Made by a program: the position numbers and the translations under genes. Below, piece after piece: positions 6,501-8,355 of a stretch of 8,355 bases of DNA. A model generated the notes under the pieces. It did not search any database, was not told the origin of the DNA, and was given only the letters and a program-made list of their open reading frames with translations. Numbering within the stretch: the first letter of the stretch is position 1; each line of letters begins with the position of its first letter. The DNA comes from Flavobacteriaceae bacterium UBA7446 (GTDB lineage Bacteria; Bacteroidota; Bacteroidia; Flavobacteriales; Flavobacteriaceae), in NCBI GenBank assembly GCA_002478685.1, contig DLPY01000055.1:2555-10909 (forward strand), in the 5' to 3' direction.

Positions 6501-7559
6501 TTAAAACATGTAAGAAAACGCATTGATGTTCATGCCTGCGCCAACGCTAGCAAACAGTGCAACATCGCCCTGTTGAACATAATGGTTTTCCATTTGGTTG
6601 CGTTTCACTAGGTCTAAAAGTGTGGGCACGGTTGCCACAGAGCTATTTCCCAGTTTATGTATGCTGATTGGCAATACATTTTCGGGTAGCGGATGACGGT
6701 AAAGTCTGTAAAATCGCTTCACAATGGCTTCGTCCATTTTTTCATTAGCTTGGTGCAAAAACAATTTTGTTAGGGCGCCAATTTCCTCCCCGCTGTCGTC
6801 TAAGCAGTTTTTTAATGCTTGTGGCACATGACTGATGGCAAATTCATATACTTTCCGTCCAAACATTTTAATGTATTTGTCGGTAGGCTCCGCATCTGGA
6901 CGATTTGATTTTCCTGAGTATAGATAAAAAGCCTCTCCATTACTAAAGGTTTGCGTGCAATGGCTTAATATTCCACCGCATTTTTCTGTTTCTTCAATTA
7001 CAGTTGCGCCTGCACCATCGGCAAAAATCATGGAGTCTCTATCGTTGGGGTCGGCAACTCTAGAGAGCGTGTCAGCACCAATAACTAAACACTTTTTTGC
7101 CATTCTAGCCTTAATGAAGGCTTGTGCTTGAATAACACCTTCAACCCAGCCGGGACAACCAAAAATAACGTCATAAGCTACGCAGTTGGGGTTTTTAATC
7201 TGCAATTGATGCTTTACACGGGTGGCAAGCGAGGGCAACATTTCCGTTTGAATACACCCATGCTGAATATCTCCAAAATTATGAGCAACAATGATATAAT
7301 CAAGTGTTTCAGGATCCAATGCAGCATCCTCTATCGCCCTTTCAGCAGCTAAAAAAGCAAGGTCAGAAGCGGCTTGGTGGGGTTTGGCATAACGACGCTC
7401 TTCAATACCTGTAATTGCTTTGAACTTCTCAATAATATCGCCATTTTCATTTTTGAACGGAGTTCCGTCATTATCTAAGAATAAATGGTTTAAAAAGTCC
7501 TCATTTTTTTCTGTATGAGAAGGAATGTAACTCCCAACGCCAGTGATGTGAATACCCAT
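6501..7559 (-). CDS. Beta-ketoacyl-ACP synthase III family protein (FabH-like)
   Basis: This 352-residue cytoplasmic thiolase-fold condensing enzyme has the KAS III triad: Cys135 in VIFGCPGWVEG, His269 in FLHQANEKM and Asn305 in KLGNSSVAT. The C-terminus (SVGAGMNINAFSYMF) is the usual Gly-rich end of the fold. KAS III enzymes condense an acyl-CoA with malonyl-ACP to start fatty acid or ketide chains. This protein is longer than housekeeping FabH (about 315-335 residues), with an extra segment at about 26-48 before ITGIEERRY, and its active-site context (GCPGW) differs from the common ACAGF. It may therefore be a second, specialised KAS III, and for that reason I do not call it fabH. No acyl carrier protein or other fatty acid gene lies nearby. 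It ends 2 bases from the convergent phosphatase stop and has its own upstream candidate promoter. Confidence 0.88.
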   Translation of the reverse strand: MGIHITGVGSYIPSHTEKNEDFLNHLFLDNDGTPFKNENGDIIEKFKAITGIEERRYAKPHQAASDLAFLAAERAIEDAALDPETLDYIIVAHNFGDIQHGCIQTEMLPSLATRVKHQLQIKNPNCVAYDVIFGCPGWVEGVIQAQAFIKARMAKKCLVIGADTLSRVADPNDRDSMIFADGAGATVIEETEKCGGILSHCTQTFSNGEAFYLYSGKSNRPDAEPTDKYIKMFGRKVYEFAISHVPQALKNCLDDSGEEIGALTKLFLHQANEKMDEAIVKRFYRLYRHPLPENVLPISIHKLGNSSVATVPTLLDLVKRNQMENHYVQQGDVALFASVGAGMNINAFSYMF

Positions 7560-7674
7560 TGTTTTGTTAAGTTGTTATGTAGTTTTCATCTTCTTAAACT
7601 ACGTTTCAAAGATAAAAATCTAAAAGCAGCATAAAAATAATTTTTAGCTAATTATTGTTAATAATCAATATAAA
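7560..7674. other. AT-rich intergenic gap between gcvP and the KAS III gene
   Basis: These 115 bases separate two minus-strand genes. Apart from a candidate promoter (7607-7614), there are AT-only inverted repeats: taaaaat/attttta at 7632-7646, and attatt/aataat at 7651-7665 around a 3-base loop. The second lies just past the gcvP stop and could be a weak transcript end, but it has no G-C pairs, so I do not call a terminator. Confidence 0.4.
7607..7614 (-). promoter_or_regulatory. Candidate -7 box for the KAS III gene
   Basis: On the minus strand this reads TATCTTTG, an exact TAnnTTTG match. It lies 47 bases upstream of the ATG at 7559, giving a plausible leader of about 40 bases. A clear TTG at the -33 position is not seen, only a T-rich stretch. 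Its position in a true intergenic gap makes it the best-placed promoter candidate in the window. Confidence 0.5.
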
Positions 7675-8355
7675 TTACTCATTATGAATTACTTGTTTAT
7701 CAGAGTAAGATTCGATAGGCGCACACGTACAAACCAAATTTCGATCGCCAAAAGCTTCATCAACTCGCTGAACGGTAGCCCAAAATTTATTTTCGCGGAC
7801 ATACTGCAGTGGATAAGCAGCTTCGTCTCTTGTGTATGGGTATTCCCACACATGTGCGGTGAGTTGCGCCATGGTGTGTGGCGAATTTCGCAATATATTG
7901 TTTTCTTGATTCGCATCACTTGCTTCAATCTCATAGCGAATGGAAATTAGTGCCTCACAAAAACGGTCAAGTTCCTCTTTGTTTTCGCTTTCAGTTGGCT
8001 CAATCATCATCGTGCCTGCTACAGGAAAAGATACCGTGGGCGCATGAAATCCATAGTCAATTAAACGCTTAGCAATATCCATAACTTCAATTCCTTTTTC
8101 TTTAAATGTGCCACAATCAATAATGAACTCATGCGCTGCTCTGTTGCTATCGCCACTATACAAAACTGGATAATGCTTTGAAATGCGTTCTTTAATGTAG
8201 TTGGCATTTAGGATGGCAATTTCTGTGGACTTTGTAAGCCCATCTGCACCAAGAAGTCGTATGTAAGCATAGGATATCAAACACGCCAATGCAGAGCCAA
8301 AAGGTGCTGCAGAAAGTGCCGAAATCCCTTGTGTACCACTCGTTGGTACAATAGC
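7675..8355 (-). CDS. gcvP: Glycine dehydrogenase (P-protein of the glycine cleavage system), C-terminal part
   Basis: GcvP is the PLP-dependent decarboxylase of the glycine cleavage system. It releases CO2 from glycine and passes the aminomethyl group to lipoylated H-protein. The frame is open to the right edge (8355), leaving 226 C-terminal residues of a protein normally about 950 long; the start and the PLP-lysine region are outside. Recognisable family blocks are SAAPFGSA followed by AYIRLLGADGL (about 15-40), RAAHEFIID (72-80), the block at 101-124 containing YGFHAPTVSFPV and MIEPTESE, EYPYTRDEAAYP, and the near-terminal WATVQRVDEAFGDRNLVCTC. The Met-like start suggested by a TTG at 8289 is simply an internal Leu codon. 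Nothing in the visible part looks degraded. Confidence 0.94.
   Translation of the reverse strand, partial: AIVPTSGTQGISALSAAPFGSALACLISYAYIRLLGADGLTKSTEIAILNANYIKERISKHYPVLYSGDSNRAAHEFIIDCGTFKEKGIEVMDIAKRLIDYGFHAPTVSFPVAGTMMIEPTESENKEELDRFCEALISIRYEIEASDANQENNILRNSPHTMAQLTAHVWEYPYTRDEAAYPLQYVRENKFWATVQRVDEAFGDRNLVCTCAPIESYSDKQVIHNE

Noticed and set aside
7632..7665. AT-only inverted repeats after gcvP as an intrinsic terminator
   Set aside because: The stems contain no G-C pairs and one has a single-base loop, so a stable hairpin is unlikely.
7684..8072. Plus-strand and second minus-strand open frames over the gcvP end
   Set aside because: They overlap clear GcvP family blocks in another frame and have no coherent protein features.
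1..8355. CRISPR array, defence island, phage or transposon
   Set aside because: There are no regularly spaced repeats, no transposase or integrase, no terminal inverted repeats or target duplications, and all genes belong to common chromosomal families.

Overview
The window looks like ordinary chromosomal DNA of a Bacteroidota bacterium, probably Flavobacteriia-like. The evidence is: AT-rich DNA; no clear Shine-Dalgarno sequences ahead of the genes; two close matches to the Bacteroidota -7 promoter box (TAnnTTTG); a PafA-type alkaline phosphatase lipoprotein; and Bacteroidota-style MlaE, MlaF, SprT-like and KAS III proteins. The finer taxonomic placement is inference. I see no rRNA, tRNA, CRISPR array, insertion sequence, phage gene or obvious island boundary. 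No gene-free stretch exceeds 300 bases; the longest is about 115 bases.

Layout. (1) Positions 2-3292, plus strand: a tight four-gene run. It holds the 3' part of a dihydrolipoamide acetyltransferase (E2, pyruvate dehydrogenase type), a short-chain dehydrogenase/reductase with a TTG start, a SprT-like zinc metalloprotease-like protein, and a DUF389 multi-pass membrane protein. The gaps are 5, -1 and -1 bases, so the genes are very likely co-transcribed and partly translationally coupled. (2) Positions 3293-4785, minus strand: an MlaE-type permease followed by an MlaF-type ATPase, again overlapping by one base. This is an ABC lipid-transport pair, with no MCE/MlaD gene beside it. (3) Positions 4786-4863: a compact AT-rich divergent promoter region. 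(4) Positions 4864-6498, plus strand: the PafA-type phosphatase lipoprotein. (5) Positions 6501-7559, minus strand: a KAS III (FabH-like) condensing enzyme with its own candidate promoter. (6) Positions 7675-8355, minus strand: the C-terminal quarter of glycine dehydrogenase GcvP, whose start lies beyond the right edge.

The genes do not form one obvious pathway. They cover central carbon metabolism (E2, GcvP), envelope lipid homeostasis (MlaEF), phosphate acquisition (PafA), lipid or ketide synthesis (KAS III) and poorly characterised functions (SprT-like, DUF389, SDR). I did not find a convincing undescribed system. The points most worth a second look are the symmetric divergent promoter region between mlaE and pafA, the coupling of uncharacterised genes to the PDH E2 gene, the zero- and two-base gaps at the two convergent gene junctions, and a nine-T run at the start of the SprT-like gene.
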